Origin: Anagrus nilaparvatae
Taxonomy: Eukaryota; Arthropoda; Insecta; Hymenoptera; Mymaridae
DNA length: 64,000 nucleotides
Assembly (NCBI GenBank): GCA_022575985.1
Contig: JAKSXM010000014.1
Coordinates: 21,204,001 to 21,268,000 of the forward strand
Direction: 5' to 3'
Part shown: piece by piece, positions 1-12,762 of the stretch
Layout: every line of letters starts with the position of its first letter
Numbering within the stretch: position 1 is the stretch's first letter
The notes under the pieces: model-generated
The model's database searches: none
What the model was told of the DNA's origin: nothing
Seen by the model: the letters and a program-made list of their open reading frames with translations, nothing else
Program-made: the position numbers and the translations under genes

Positions 1-1120
1 AATGCGTATAAAAGTAGCAATATCATTTTTTTTTTAATATAAAAATATCTAGGTAAACAAATTATTTTATATATATATTTTAATTTATTATTTTTATATT
101 TTTTACCTACATTTATACTAAATTTAATTTATTTATACAAATAGAAATTCATTTATTTATCTTTTTTTTTTATTACAAAAAAATTGATAACCTAAAAAAA
201 AAACGTTTTTTTTTCTTTCTCAACTGTAAATTATTAATTCTATTTAATATCAGATATATTATGTTACTTGATTTATTATTGCATTTTTTTTTTTTTTTTT
301 TAATTTTTGCTATTCTTTTGTTGAATATAATATTTCAGTAATTGTGCTATTTACAAACGCTATTTATTCACTTTTTTCATACATTAAAGAAAATTAAAAA
401 ATATGTTATTTATCATTTTTTGCAGGGTGTTATATTTCTTTAAAGGAATTCTTGGTCTCAAAAATCATAAAAAACTGAATTATTTTATTCTACCTTCTTA
501 TCTGTTCTTATCCTAATATTTTGGTGGTATCAATATGGTATTTAGCCTGAATATTTGCAAGTAGTTTTTCGATATTGTGGTAACAAATAACTTTTAATGA
601 GGTTCCTGAAAAAAAAAATTACAAAACCCTACGAAAAACTAGTTTGAAATTTATAACTATTACACTAATCCTAAATCCAAATCTTATTTTAAGTCCTTGC
701 TACAAAATTTTTTAAGCCCCCTAAAACCCTCTGTAACATAGCCCATTATCTCTAAAATATTCATTTATATAGTAAACACTACCAAATACCTATTCCTATG
801 AAGAAGGGATTTATTGTTGGGCTTATGATTGAAAAACTGTTTCATTTTAGTTAATTTTCTATACATAAAAATTTATAAATATATATGCATATATTAAAAA
901 TATTAATCTGAAATATATTTTAGGGCCTTTCTGGCAAAATAAAAATCATTTAAGAGCATAAGAATTTCTGGGACCCACTATTCTGACACTGGATGAATAT
1001 TTCATAAAAATCTGACACAATTTCCAAAACTTTGATAAATTTTATGTAAATTCGTCTTCTCAGACAGATTTAAAAACATTTCTAAAAGGGTGGACAAAAA
1101 TAGTATATTACGGTCCTAGG
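1..1120. other. AT-rich non-genic DNA
   Basis: Almost entirely A/T homopolymer-rich sequence. I see no open frame with protein-like composition, no RNA gene and no clear repeat boundary. A slightly richer stretch at about 660-800 contains short CCC-bearing words but no coding frame. Confidence 0.6.
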
Positions 1121-1330
1121 CCAGAAAAATAAAGAATGGCCCAAATCGCACGTAAATTACCTTCCGAGGCGAAGCCGAGGATGGTAAACTGCGATTTGGG
1201 TCATTCTTTGTTTATGGCCGAGGATTGTACAAAATTTTTTTGCAACTTTGGCGAGAAAACACGTCTTTGCCGGACGCGCAGCGTCCGGGAAATACGTACT
1301 TTCGGGCCGCAGTACAAAAAAATGTCATTT
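1121..1330. repeat. Dispersed hairpin repeat, family R1, copy 1
   Basis: An imperfect inverted repeat has arms at 1121-1150 and 1190-1217, which pair around a core containing the word CCGAGGCGAAGCCGAGG. A second perfect small palindrome follows, CCGGACGC-GCA-GCGTCCGG (1270-1288). The stretch is far more GC-rich than its surroundings. Related sequence, with CCAGATCGCACG-like and CCGAGG-GAAGCCGAG-like words, recurs near 27360, 40410 and 45420, so this is a dispersed element and not a gene. The short open frames across it are by-products. No transposase is visible; a non-autonomous DNA element is the likeliest nature. Confidence 0.6.
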
Positions 1331-4120
1331 TCAAAAAATTATTTATATATTTTATTATTTTTTGTTATTCTTTGTATTTGTATACCGTTTCATAATGTCT
1401 AAAATTTGTCTAAACAAAGGTATCTTAGTAAAATTTCCTATGAAACCTTAAAAATGAGTCTTCTGAATTTTCCAAACTTTTCATTTCGCTAACAGTAAAG
1501 TGGGTCCCAGAAATGCTGCTGCTTTTTATTATTTTTTTCAGAGCTTGCAACCACCCATTACAATGAACTTATAATTACAAAAAAAATTATTAATCGTTGA
1601 AAAAAATATTTATTTATAAAATCTAAATATAAAGGAAACTTAAATAATATAGTACATAAACATAAAACTTAATACTATTGCACATTTTTCATATAAAACG
1701 TTTAAATCCTCGCGGTTTTATAATGAAAAATTATGCCAGTATATAAATATTAGAGTATATGATAACATAATTCTCAGGTACATAACATAAAAAATATTTA
1801 TAAATGATTGGTGATTTACAAAAAATTAAGTTTATATTTAACTATAAAGAACCTCACATAAAAATCTAAAGATTTATATATATTTAAAAAAAATATATAT
1901 ATAATGGCTTTTAATAAAATGTTTATACATTTTAAAATTTAAAAAGCATAAAAACTTGTAAAGTTTAAATACTTAATTTACTGCACTCGTACATGCAATA
2001 ACTTCAAGATTCATTTTTAAGATAAACTCATATACATGATATCAAAAGTAACAAAAATATTATTTATTTATAAAGCTTAATTTTTATTTATTATCGTGGA
2101 AAAAAATAGAAGTCATTTAATATATGATATGGTGAGAATCGTTGATTAATCTTTGCAAGTATTGTACACAGGGAGTTATTGCAAGGGCAGAACATACACA
2201 AGGACTCTTCTATAAAGAATTACAACTCTTTATATAGCTAAATATAGAAGGCTTATTTTATTTATTAAGTGTAAGAGAGAAAGAAAAAATATGAGAGAGT
2301 ATTTCTTTTTTTATATATATAAAGAGCGTAAGCCAGGTAGTTGTACAAGTCTCTTGTATTGCCATAATAAATCGAATTATGATGGGCTGCGTGTGTTGAC
2401 TTATGCCTTAATGAGACATACTACATCTTTATTTTATTTTCATTTTTCATTTATTATCTTCATGTACACACTTTTATATATCTATACATATATAGATAGA
2501 TAGTTCTAATGACAGTGTAAGGGATGCATACAAATAGCTTTATGCACATATTGCATTATGTTGCTTGTCTATAAAACATATTTATCTCAAAAACTCACAA
2601 TTTGATAGCAATTTAAAAGTTGGACATTTGATTTTTAAACAATCGGGGCTGGAAAATTTTAATTATGAAAAATTGAAAGACCCTTACGTTTAAAAATCAG
2701 ACCAAAAAAATTTTTTTTATAGGTGACACATTATTTTAAAAGGTAGGCCTAAAAAGCTCTATGGAATATTTTTTCAAACTTCGCCAAATTCTTGAAATTT
2801 ATTCTTGTATCTAAGCAAATAATTTTGGGCCGGTGGAAACTATCCGAAATTACCCAAACAAACAATTTTTGGGTATGCCTAAAAAAAAGAGACATTTTTT
2901 TCTTCTGAAACAGCAATCTCGTGAAAAAAAATTTGTTAGCAAAAAAAAAATTTTTATTTAAAAAGTTAAATTTTTTAAAAAAAACGAAGCAGATAATTAT
3001 AAGACAGTACGTACAGCATGTTATAAAAATAAATGAAGAAAAAAATCCGAGTAAAAGTTATAAATTTTTGCATATAATTTGAAATAATAAAAGGTGTATA
3101 TAAATAGCATTTTAAAATGTCGACAATGTACCTATAACGTACACCTGTATATATTATAATATGCAATTACTTGTTATGTTATATGCAGGTCCATATAAGC
3201 ATATATTATTACACTCAACTTTTTGTACTTACATACCTATACCTTATAACTTTTATTATAAATATAAATAGATGTAAGTGAAACGTTTTTACATATATAA
3301 GGGACAACTTACAAATAAACAAAAAAAAACATACAGATATTATCGTCTTTTTTTACATATACAATATTTTTAAAGCGACGTTACATGATTTTAAACACAA
3401 CCATGTAATAACTAATTTTTCATTCGAAATTTTTTTAATGAGCGAAACTTGTATTTTATATTAAAGCTTGGTGTTTGTATTATAGACCGTTTTAAAAAAT
3501 TATCTCGAGTTATTATTAGATAAGATTTCAATGATAAAGTGATATCAAAATTAAAGCTTTATTAATTAATTTTTTTTTTATTGAATATTTTGTAAATTCT
3601 AAAAAAATAGTACCAGATAATTCAAGGTGCCAGAAACGTTAATTCATCTAAACATCTAAGTAATCAAAATTTTTTGGTCACTAAACATTTTTTGAATGGT
3701 TTCTCCTATTTTACAATAGCCTGATTTGAGTAATTAATGACGTTCTGCCCAAAATAATCTAAATATTTTAAAAAATAAAACTTTTTAAAAGATATTGGAA
3801 ACCATATAAGCCAAATTTTAATACATTTATTGTTTTTCGAGCTGAGCCCTATTTTAAAATCAAATTTTAAAAATTCTAAATACCGGACTCAAAATGGCGA
3901 ATTTTCAACATCCAAATCGGTAGTTTAAGTTATTTTAGGCATTTTAAAATTGATTATTCGGGGTTATTGGTCACTATTTTAAAATCAGTTCTTTGACCTG
4001 AAAAAAGAAAACTTCGAAAAAAATATGTTAAAATGCTTGAAATAATTTAAGTTTTGCTAAGTCTTTGCTTATTTTGGACGTAATATCATTAATTACTCAA
4101 AATTAGCCATCGTAAAAAGG
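1331..4120. other. AT-rich non-genic DNA
   Basis: No gene, RNA gene or bounded repeat can be supported. Open frames are short, Lys/Phe/Tyr/Ile-rich, and of the kind expected from base composition alone. Confidence 0.6.
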
Positions 4121-4440
4121 CCCCTACAATAAACAATCAAAACTTCACTTAGCCCTGAATGGTATACTCGCTTCTACCCCTAATTTAAGCTGTACCGAAG
4201 AAGGTCGAGTAGGCATAACCCTCCCTGGGGGTTGCAGGGCAACACCCCTGCAATAAAAAACTAAAATTTCATCTTATTTGTGTACTTGTTGAGTCAAAGC
4301 CCCTTTAATAAAGAACAAAAATTTCCCTAATCCTATACTTACCTACCCCTTAATAAAGCTTTATTGAAGGGAGGTCGAAATATGCGTTGCCTAGCACCTC
4401 CGTGGGGGTTCCTGGGTGGATGTCCTCGGAGGAAACCAAG
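4121..4440. repeat. Two-unit diverged tandem repeat
   Basis: Two diverged copies of a roughly 170-bp unit. Each has GCCCCT(A/T)CAATAAA-like, CTACCCCTTAAT-like, GGTCGA and GTGGGGGTT(C/G)C words in the same order (first about 4121-4260, second about 4300-4440). Each unit contains a short self-complementary segment (GTTGCAGGGCAAC in the first). The G/C runs stand out against the flanks. No coding frame crosses both units. Confidence 0.5.
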
Positions 4441-7400
4441 GAGATATTTTAAGGTGAAAAAGCTCGGTAATTGATAATTACAGAGGGGATAAATAAAATC
4501 TGTGAAGATATATATAAACGCTACAAAGAAATTATGGTGTAACTGTAATATTCTCGAGTGAAATATTTAGAATATTATTTAAATGAAATAATTTTTTGCT
4601 TTTTAAAAAAGAGCTTTTTAAAATAGCTTTTCGTTTTATTTTGATAAAAAATAATATTAGGTCCAAAATTAGGATAATTATGAACCTTCTTATTTTATAG
4701 TTTATACTTTTATTCAATAATGTCTTACAACTGAATAATATTGATCAATATATTCTAGAATAATTTGCAAAAAAGTGTCTATCAATGCATATAACTTGAT
4801 ATTTAAAAAATTATTATAAAAATTCATTTTATTTTAACAATAGCTTTAAAAAATATTCTTATCAATTATACCTTGCACAAAGCAACAAAAAAAATGAATC
4901 CTAAGATGCGATAACAAATTTCAAGGTTAAAAGCGTCAACCGTAGCTTCAACAAATTATCTATACCATGACTATCTGATGGAATTTAAAATGCTTTAAGA
5001 CATCTTGATTAGTTGTACAAAAGATTCAAAAAAGATATGAATCTTTTAGTTGTAAAAAAAGGACTCAGAATTTGTAGTAATGAATTTCATTATTAGATCA
5101 ACAATTGTTTAATCAAAAAATAATCAATTTAGGTTGTCACAAAATTTTTTTTACTGTAAGCTTTCAATAACTGTTGCTGTTGAAATGTACTTTTTTATAT
5201 TTATATTATTTTCTAGTAACCAATAATTCATAACTTCTTTGCCAAGCTTACTACAAATTAATTTTTAATTTTCTATCATTTTTTTTAACTGCTAATAATT
5301 TTAAACAAAATTTAGGATAAATATTTTTTTTTAACTATAAAATCTAAATATTTCAAAATATTTTTTTATAAATAACACCTAATAAATTTATAAAAAGTAA
5401 CTAAGCAACGATTATTTTTTTTGTTTCAGAATCAATGTATCAAGACTGTTGAAAGGTAAAAAAAATAAATAAATTTTAATACTTGCTTATAAAATAATAT
5501 AGCTTGCACTAATGAACAAGGTGTGATCGCGAATTTCTGAACTTCAAATTGGTATTGCTTAATTTTGACACATGAAGTTAAATTATAGCAGATTAGCTGA
5601 ATAAACCTTGTGTGATTAGAATAGAAAATTTGCTTTCTTAAACTTAAAAACTGCCATTTGGTCTAATATTTAAACCCCTTAAATAAACTGCTATTATCTC
5701 TTTTAAAAAATTTTAACATGAAACCTGTTTATAGGTACGGGGTATTCCAAGCATGAAATATGGGGAGGGGCTCAAATGGACTTTAAATCATTTCGATGTA
5801 GGGACTTAGAATCATTTAAGTTTAGACACTATTGAATAATTTCGATAATAGGGTATAGAATAATAAGAATTTCAGGAGCTTAAAATTATTTTTTTTGGCT
5901 TAAAAACTTAAAAGTATAAAGGCTTCAAAATTCAAAATATTATGTTTAACATGTTAGTTAGTTGTAAGTTCTCAAACTGGTTGTAAATTTTTTTATGCTG
6001 AAAAAAATAAATATTTTTTAAAATTGTATTTTTTAAGATAATCAAGTTCATATAATCGGTTTGTCTCCGTAAATTTTTATCATTTATATTTATTATCTTT
6101 ATCTTAAATATTTTGCGAATTGTAACTCTATAAGGTACCAAAAAAATGTAACTTTAAAAAAATTTTAATGTTTTTATTATCTTCTTAGAGTTATATTTCT
6201 GTTCACGATAAGAGTACTCTTAAAAGTCTTTTGTAAAAGTTAATATAAGCAAAATCACCAAGGCACTTAAGACTTATTAACCTTAAATTTATAAGTTAAA
6301 AAAAAAACTTAATATCAATTAATAAACAACTACAAATAGCTTCAAGCGACATTATAAAAATACCCTTGAAAATTTAAACAAATTTATGCTTGCTATTTCA
6401 GTCCCAAACAATCTAAGGATATTACTAAAGGTCTCATTTAATTTACCGTTAAATATTCCGAAGTTAAAAAAATTTTGATGATCCAAATATCGTGACTACT
6501 CTTAATAAGCATTAATATATAAAAATTAGTCAGCAATATAAGAATGAAAAAGGTTATATATATAATTTTTGTAAAATTTATAATTGAATGTAACGGTAGA
6601 TTCATGTACAAACTGTAAATTTAGCTCAAAAAAAAAAAAAAAAAATAAACAAATAATACATTGATTCGCTGGTTATGTCCCGCTTATTTTCTTACATTAT
6701 AATAGACACAAGAAAGTCTTTATAGTAAGGTACATTAAGAACGATTTTATGGTGATAATTTGCTTTAGTACTATTGTAAGGTGAGCTGCTAATTAACGAG
6801 TCTAAATGATACTTGTCCAGTTACACGCGAGAGTTATTTCTCTCCCATACAACAAAACTTCATACAAATTTCAGGTCACAGACTTTAAAATAAACAATTA
6901 AATTAACTTACGTAATAATTTTATAAAAAATAATAGTTAGAACTATGAATACATAAAAACAGATTGAATAAAAATGAAAAGTCTGTAATAATAAAGGATC
7001 TGAAAACATAAAGAATCTGCATCCGTTGTAATAACAGAAGTCGATTTGCTTCGCATTATCCACATAGCGTGCATCATAATATAAGCTCGATAACTTGAGA
7101 CTTCCTTAGTATTTATATATGTATGTGTGATTGAGCGGATAATTTGAGTATATATATATATACTGCGAAGGATTATTTATACTAAAAAAGAGCTTATTTT
7201 TAATATAACGGATTTAATTTTTTTAAGTAACTTAATAAAAACTATAATGTCTTACTATACTCGTCTGTTACTACTTAAATAACACAATAGCAGCAGCATA
7301 TATAATACGCTTGCTCATTTTAATAACCACGTCATTCGTCAAATATTTATATATATATATATATATATCAAAATATTTATTTTAACCAAAAAAAATGAGA

Positions 7401-9590
7401 TGTTAATCGTACAACGAACTCGCATATATATATTCTTGGAAATATTAGCGTGTAAATAATATTTACATAAAAAAATTTATATATATAATGGATATATATA
7501 ATTATAAATAAATATGAAAATTATATAAGAAGATATATTTATAATATGAATGAAGAAAAAATTTTTTTAGAAATGTCATTAAACTCTTTAGTTATTATGA
7601 TATACACACATTATCAATTTTTTATTTCAAATCGTTTATTTGGTTTATTACGTCATATTAATTTGATTTATTTTTATTAAATTACTGTAATTTTTTTTTC
7701 AAATAAATTTATATTATTTCTAGTTTGCAATAATATTAAATGCTTCGTTGGATAAATAAAGATAGCGAATATATATATATATATAGAGACGTCCTTGGTC
7801 CATGTCAGTGGCATGGAGTATACGGGGCTCGTTCAAGGTCGCGAGCCTTTTTAACTCATATATACCGAGTGTACACGAGATTAAACGAATATTAACGATT
7901 GCATAAAAGAAAGTGGATTTTCGCAATATAATAAAAGCCCAGTTTTTCTCTTATCATTTTTATTTTATTTATTTTTAATTGAAAACAAAGTATAGTAAAC
8001 AATTTTTCTTTTTTTTGTAATAAAAATTTCATGTTTAATTTGAGGTGGTTTTTTATTTTAAACCAAATGTAATAAATATATGCGGTTAAAAAATTATTAA
8101 ATTTAATGCAAAATTAACAACAGTAGTACTAGTGGCTTTTTATTTATGTACTCGAACATAGTAACTCTTTAAACTATAAATATTTTCTTCTTTATATTAT
8201 AAGAGAAAAAAAATTTCACGGCTGCCGACTGTATATATCGCGAGTAATATACCATTGGATTAAACATGCAATTTGCGCCAGTTAAGAAAATACCTCGTCG
8301 TTTAAACAGATCATTATCTAAATTACCGAGGTTACGCCGTGCGCGACCGCGTTCTCCACCCACGAAGTATAGAAATATCTTTCATAGAGTACTTTATAGT
8401 TTCGATTTCTTTCATTTTTTTTTTTAATCGTACACTCTTTATATTTTATTATGTCATTTATAAACAAATATTCGAAACGTATTTAATTGCACGGAAAATT
8501 TTTATTATGGAATTGTTAAATTGTTTTTCTCCTTATGTTTATTCAACAATTGACTTTTTATAATAATATTGGATTTTTTCTATTACAAAAGTTATTGAAT
8601 GACTATTATGTTTTAAAAAAAAGGCGTAAATATAATTTTACGAGTGAATTTTTCGCAAAGATATACTTTTTAATAAACGCTTAGATAAAGATTTCCTGGT
8701 TTTCTTTTAAGAGATTCTATTGACACGTCTTCTATTTTAACTGTAAATATGTCTCTTTACCTTACATTTGATTTACGTTTGTACTCTATTTTAATGAGAT
8801 TTTCTCTCACACAAAATTTCAAGCGTAATGTAAGTCACATGAAATTTATATACACAAGATAAGTATCGATTGATGATCGACCTATTCTTCCGTCATCTTT
8901 TTAATACTAATAACATTCTGGATTTTCAATACTTTCTCTATACCTGCTTTTATTCGCATTAATGACTAAAATCAAAGTGAAAATTGACTATGCTTCAGCT
9001 ATAGAAATACAATGAAAATAGCTCGGAAAATAGGTATATGGTCAACATTTTTCAATTTTTTGTGAAAAATTCACCCAGCAAAGTGGTTTATAAAAACCAA
9101 AAATATTTTAATTTACAAATGAAAGTTAACAAAGCACAGAAGCACAGTTTCAATTAAAAAAAAAAAAATCGATATTTGACGTTTTTTTCGAGTTTTTCCC
9201 GTTTTCAGGGTGCAAAAGAATTATTGTTTTTCGAATGAACCCTGGGTTTTATTCAAAGTTATGCTATTAAAGAGTCAACATTTGCAATGTTTTGCCTTTA
9301 CATACTATACATATTTGGACCCGAGATACGAGTTTTTGAATTTTCGCCCCAAAACCCTCGTTTACCGATGTTTAAAAATGTTACTTGGTTTTTCGGCTAG
9401 ATATTTTTGGGCAAAACTATCGGGAATTACTTTTTAAAGAGTTGTAATAAAAAAATTTAGAGCGATATATAAATTGTAAAGATGTTAAAATTAGCCATAG
9501 TCGAATCCGTCCAACAACGACGTTCAAATACGCTCAAAAAGTTGACGAAGATGCAGGGTAAGTTAGCTAGGATAAATATGTAAAAATAGT
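4441..9590. other. AT-rich non-genic DNA with two GC-richer islands
   Basis: No gene can be supported. Two islands have higher sequence complexity. Positions 7780-7885 contain TCAGT and TCAAGGTCG words. Positions 8215-8365 carry a 53-codon plus-strand frame from ATG 8266 to a stop at 8428 with an Arg/Pro-rich N-terminal half, and an overlapping minus-strand frame. Either could be a promoter, a non-coding 5' exon or conserved regulatory DNA, but nothing in the sequence decides it. (TA)n runs lie near 7347-7368. Confidence 0.45.
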
Positions 9591-9594
9591 TATT

Positions 9595-9790
9595 TTTTAA
9601 ACAAGGGACAAAATATTGGTTTTGACCATGCAGACAGCATGCAAAACTCGAATCCTATATTTTGTCCCATGATTTAAAACATAATTTTGCATAAAATGGG
9701 GGAAAAACCCGTTTGCCTAGGGAAAAAAATAGGCTTTTTTAGCCCTATAGACATGTAATTTTTTTTCAGTGATATTATGTGGTTATCTGA
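9595..9790. repeat. Dispersed repeat, family R1, copy 2
   Basis: Contains the family words AACAAGGGACAAAATATTGG, then GCATGC, then a complementary ATATTTTGTCCCATG segment, making an imperfect hairpin. It is followed by the AAAATGGG...CCTAGGG tail also seen after the copy near 40540. The central GCGAGCGTAGCGAGCG word found in other copies is missing here, so this copy is internally shortened. Confidence 0.55.
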
Positions 9791-9827
9791 TAAAAATCAT
9801 AAACGTACCCTAAAAATTAAATACTCA

Positions 9828-9998
9828 GGGCCTAGATTCTGCATTTATATCATCTATAATATATCACTTTTATAACCAAACTGTATCGCGAAAAGTATTA
9901 CAATTTCTAAAAACATTTTTTTGCGCATGCGCAGTACCACGCATTGTGGATGGAACGGCTGCTTATCACTGTGATATATGAATGCAGAATCAGATCCC
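9828..9998. mobile_element. MITE-like element with about 25-bp terminal inverted repeats
   Basis: The left end (GGGCCTAGATTCTGCATT..., from 9828) and right end (...AATGCAGAATCAGATCCC, to 9998) are imperfect inverted repeats of roughly 25-28 bp. The interior is non-coding and holds TGCGCATGCGCA (9922-9933), which matches the consensus of NRF1/Ewg sites and may be fortuitous. Length (about 170 bp) and structure fit a non-autonomous DNA transposon. No target duplication could be assigned confidently. Confidence 0.5.
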
Positions 9999-10099
9999 AG
10001 CTTAAAATATCAAGCAAAACAATTTAACCATCATAGCAATATAAATTTCAATAAGAATAGACACAAAATTTATGTACCCGAAGAGAAACAAAACCAATG

Positions 10100-10570
10100 G
10101 TAAATCGCGGTCCAAGTCTGGTGCCGGACTTTAAAGTCCCGGCCGAGACCGGTTACCGCACTGGCGCCGGAATGGAAAAAGTTACGGCGAAAGATCCGTG
10201 CCGGGATTATTTTTATTAAAATTAATAAAAACAGTACTTATACATATATTACTTTTAAATAATTTTTGATAAATTATACTTTTTTTTATCATATGAACGC
10301 GTATAAATATATTTTTATTTATTTTTATTATATTGACTAAAACTATTTTCAGCGTCGGTAAAAACAACAACTCCTTTTTTCTAAAATAATATAGTATATT
10401 AAGTATCAAGGGCGTAAAAGTTCTGGCACTAGCGTGAGCACTAGAACGAGTGATGTTTGTTCACGCAAGTGTCTAAAGTATTTCGCCCACGGTGCTTACG
10501 ATATTTTTTGCCCTCGTAGGCGTAGATCAAGTGCAGAAAAATTTTTACACACGAGTTTTACGCCCGGGAG
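10100..10570. repeat. GC-rich inverted-repeat island
   Basis: A marked GC-rich segment. Positions 10107-10157 form an imperfect palindrome centred on ACTTTAAAGT. A second unit starts with GGGCGTAAAA (10410) and ends with TTTTACGCCC (10556-10565), giving it 10-bp inverted ends. No frame crosses the island with protein-like content. I read it as one or two small non-autonomous elements. A further GC-rich patch of unknown nature lies at 10880-10960. Confidence 0.4.
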
Positions 10571-11703
10571 GGCAAAAAACTTATTATTATCATCTTAAAT
10601 GGTTCTTTTGGCTTAACCTCCAAAATTATCAACTATTATGTTATTAAATCTCGGTCATCAATTAAATAAAATAAAAAATAAAATCCGGGTATTCGAATAT
10701 CAATATGAATAATTATTTAGTCAAAAAGTTTTTAAAAACAATTAGTTAAATTACTAATTATTATTCATAAAAATTGCGGATATTCATATGCAATAATTCG
10801 TAACGTGTACACGCGTCTACTGCCACTAGAATCGCTAAATACCGTGGTAATCTATGGTAATTTTTCTATAAAATAAAACCAGCATGGGTATGCTGTCGTG
10901 ACTTTTTCCGAGGCCTACCAGGATCCGGGAGCCGGTTCCTGCCCGCTATTAAAGCTTCGGAAGCCAGGTTTGTATGGTTTTTATTTCTCTTCCGGTGAAT
11001 ACCCAAACAGTATACTAAAATTCTAAAAATTGAATAACAAAAATAAGTCAAAATTTTTAAATATTTCAAGATGAAATAATTTAGTAATGATATTATAAAA
11101 CATAGATATTAAAGAGTTTATGTTACTTTTATATAGAGTTTGAAAGTTATTTCTCTTTCGAGAAAAAAAGTTTAAAATATTTCAAATTTTTTTCTTTTAA
11201 ATAATAATCAAATTCAATAATTAAATAGAAAAATTTGTTAAATTCCATTCGTATAATCAATTAAATATTTATTTGAATCCAAATTTTCTTTTTTGGAAAT
11301 TCAAATACTATTCAAATGCTTTATAATTTTCGAGACAATCTTCACTTATTATAAGAACACTATAGAATATTCGAGATAATATTTACTTTTAACAATCGGT
11401 TTTTTTTAATACAGTATAATAAAAATAAAAATTAAAACCAATGAAACTAGTTTAATATAGAAAATTTTACAATTTCAATATAATAACTGTTAACATAACT
11501 ATTAATAGTAACAAAAATTCCAAACGCGTTTCTGATAAGTAATGTTATGAAATTATCATGCATATTTGCCTACTGAGCATTTATCTTTAACTCTAACGCT
11601 CTGAAACATTTTTCCGCCGTATTTATAGTTCAATTTCAGCAAGTATTTGAGATACTAAATATTCGATGATATAAAATTACTATCTTATTGAATATTAACA
11701 ATT

Positions 11704-11816
11704 GGTTCCTCATAGAGGAACCTTTGTGATAGGTGAAATTTTGATTTTCGATATTTTGGCATATAAGCACGTTTTGAGACCTCAGGAAGCTAAAAAACCG
11801 GTTTTTAAAAAAAGTC

Positions 11817-11847
<31 letters not shown>

Positions 11848-12762
11848 CGCACTGTAACCGGTGATATTTCACAGCCAACACGACATTAAGACCTAATTTT
11901 TTTTTCACCAAAAAAGCTCAAGGTACTTTGTTTTTTTTTTTAATTTGGATGTAATACCTCATTTATTTCCACGAAAGTACTTATATTTGAAAGTATGGTT
12001 TTTACTCGATATCTCGAATGTGATACTTAATTTTTTGAAAATTTTTTTTCCAAAATTTTTTTCATAAAAAAATAAAAAAAACACCAATTTTTTTTTTTTT
12101 TTGAACGTAGTACCTAATTTATTTCCATGGAAGTACTAGTTTTAAGAACCTCTATAAAAGTAATTTTTTGGACCTGATACTTAATTTTTTGAAAATTTTT
12201 TTCTCAAAATTTTTGCCGCCAAAAAATATAAAAAATGCCAATTTTTTTTTTTTTTAGGATGTAGTACTTAATGTTTTTCTAAGAAAGTACGAATATTTAG
12301 AATTATCGTTTTTAAATGATTATTTCATGTGATACGTAATTTTTCGAAATTTTTTTTTTCAAATTTTTTTTAATAAAAAAATTAAAAAAATACAATAATT
12401 TTTTTTCTTTTTGGGCGTAATACCTAATTTATTTCTAGGAAAGTTCTAATATCCAGAATCATCGTTTTTAAAGGATTTCTCCATTTGATATGTAATTTTT
12501 CGAAATTTTTTTTTTCAAAATTTTTTGTATAAAGAAATTAAAAAAACACAATAATTTTTTTTCTTTTTGGATGTAGTACTTAATTTATTTCTTTGAAAGT
12601 ACTAATATCTAGAATTATTGTTTTTAAAGGATTTTTTCCATCTGATACGTAATTTTTCAAAATTTTTTTAAAATATTTTTCATATAAAAAAATTAAAAAA
12701 ACATCATTTTTATTAGATAAAATAGACCATTATAAATATTTTGCTATTGTTGATGAGGAACC
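11704..12762. mobile_element. Repeat element beginning with a 19-nt palindrome, carrying a 155-bp tandem array
   Basis: The element opens with GGTTCCTCATAGAGGAACC, itself an 8-bp-arm hairpin. The right limit is set at ATGAGGAACC (12753-12762), the inverse of the first ten bases. Downstream of the start are a conserved unique part (AAGCACGTTTTGAGACCTCA) and a (TG)n/(TATG)n microsatellite (11814-11846). Five diverged tandem units of about 155 bp follow, each containing a GTAGTACCTAATTTATTTC-like word (near 11949, 12104, 12254, 12411 and 12568). A second copy of the beginning lies at 34003, and isolated units lie near 25515. No transposase is encoded. The class is unknown to me. Confidence 0.6.

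Noticed and set aside
11814..11846. (TG)n/(TATG)n tract as a Z-DNA or regulatory element
   Set aside because: It is a constituent part of the repeat element and recurs at the same place in the copy at 34003, so no separate function need be assumed.
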